A DNA stretch of 6,101 bases from Microcaldota archaeon (GTDB taxonomy: Archaea > Micrarchaeota > Micrarchaeia > Micrarchaeales > Micrarchaeaceae): contig JAJZDT010000022.1 in assembly GCA_021851535.1 (NCBI GenBank), forward strand, positions 1 through 6,101, in the 5' to 3' direction. The translations under genes and the position numbers were made by a program. A model generated the notes under the pieces. The model saw only the letters and a program-made list of their open reading frames with translations. It ran no database searches and was not told the DNA's origin. Shown in pieces: positions 5,380 through 6,101 of this stretch (within the stretch, counting starts at the first letter, position 1; the number at the start of each line of letters is the position of its first letter).

Positions 5380-6101
5380 CCTCCTTACAATATTGCCATC
5401 GATTTCAATAGCTCCCATAAGCTCTAATTCTGCTAGCGCAGCTTGCAAAAATTGAACCCTTACATCACCAATATTTTGCATAATTTCGCCTATACTAATT
5501 GGAGCATAACTTAATCCATCTAATAACATTGTTCTTATATTTGCCGTATACTCTTCGTACTCTGCCTGCTCTTCCTCTAGATTTATTTGAGCATACACAT
5601 TGCCTACATATTTATTCCTAGAAGCTGCAATGCCTTCTAATATCTGACTTGCATTTTCTGTTAAAATAGCTCCATTACGAATTAAATAGTTCGCTCCTTG
5701 TGCGCGTACATCATATGGATGACCTGGAATTGCAAAAACATCACGTCCTTGTTCTGCTGCATAACGCGCTGTAACTAAAGAGCCCGACTTCATAGCAGCC
5801 TCAATTACCAATACTCCAAGTGACATACCAGAAATTATACGATTGCGATAACTGAATGATTGTCCACGAGGCTCTCTTCCAAGCAACATCTCAGATACAA
5901 CTGCTCCATTTGCAATAATCTGATCATACAACTCTTTGTTTTCAGGCGGATAAACAACATCAACGCCACAACCAACCACAGCAATAGTACCACTAGAAAG
6001 CGCGGCTTTATGAGCTGCAGAATCAACTCCGCGCGCTAAACCAGAAACGATCACCAAATTATTTGCACACAAATCTGCTGTAATTTTTGAAGTAAATGAT
6101 A
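5374..6101 (-). CDS. dprA: DNA-processing protein DprA, N-terminus outside the window
   Basis: DprA binds incoming single-stranded DNA and loads RecA during natural transformation. It is kept in many bacteria without known competence. The visible 242 codons carry the Rossmann-like core: VSGLARGVDSAAH, then VVGCGVDVVYPPEN, RNRIISG, EAAMKSGSLVTARYA and GRDVFAIPGHPYD. A C-terminal winged-helix (about SIGEIMQNIGDVRVQF to the end) would correspond to the DML1-like domain. The frame stays open to 6101 with family-like residues (SFTSKITADL) before the first possible start (TTG, 6072), so the gene is cut by the window edge; about 120-140 residues are missing. It ends at TAG (5376-5374). In many alphaproteobacteria topA follows dprA; here only broken sequence follows. 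Confidence 0.95.
   Translation of the reverse strand, partial: SFTSKITADLCANNLVIVSGLARGVDSAAHKAALSSGTIAVVGCGVDVVYPPENKELYDQIIANGAVVSEMLLGREPRGQSFSYRNRIISGMSLGVLVIEAAMKSGSLVTARYAAEQGRDVFAIPGHPYDVRAQGANYLIRNGAILTENASQILEGIAASRNKYVGNVYAQINLEEEQAEYEEYTANIRTMLLDGLSYAPISIGEIMQNIGDVRVQFLQAALAELELMGAIEIDGNIVRRI

Noticed and set aside
5835..6026. 63-codon minus-strand frame inside dprA
   Set aside because: It is a shifted-frame shadow of a clearly conserved dprA segment.

Overview
The window is AT-rich and most likely comes from a host-associated alphaproteobacterium with a decaying genome, perhaps near Rickettsiales or Holosporales. The best evidence is a split, circularly permuted tmRNA gene (ssrA), an arrangement typical of Alphaproteobacteria. 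An alphaproteobacterial-looking DprA, sparse gene packing and several stretches of broken coding sequence agree with this. The exact order cannot be fixed from the sequence alone.

Layout. Bases 1-637 hold a 105-bp hairpin-like inverted repeat, a possible gene remnant (147-311), small repeats, and a 29-bp tandem duplication carrying the trpS promoter. Bases 638-1639 (+) are trpS, a complete tryptophanyl-tRNA synthetase of the second TrpRS clade, apparently leaderless. On the minus strand, 3362-2010 encodes an unrecognised exported protein of 450 residues. Its reading frame continues past its TAA, and past a second stop, to 1806, and the break lies inside an 87-bp-period tandem repeat. This looks like a gene losing its 3' end.

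Bases 3417-4060 contain no gene, only short inverted repeats and degenerate copies of a roughly 112-bp AT-rich repeat. Bases 4445 to about 4063 (-) are ssrA: a strong promoter, the acceptor piece ending in CCA, a 35-nt linker with a hairpin, and the coding piece. The predicted tag frame is unusual: 33 residues, strongly basic, and ending MATA rather than the usual LAA.

Upstream of ssrA is a four-unit 15-bp tandem repeat inside a small divergent open frame. Bases about 4630-5370 (-) hold frame-broken coding debris between dprA and ssrA. Bases 5374-6101 (-) are the C-terminal two thirds of dprA, which runs off the window edge.

The genes do not form one pathway. trpS is a translation housekeeping gene, ssrA rescues stalled ribosomes, dprA handles incoming single-stranded DNA, and the exported protein probably acts at or beyond the envelope. 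The points most worth checking are the atypical tmRNA tag, the in-frame stops in the exported-protein gene, and the leaderless trpS with its duplicated promoter.
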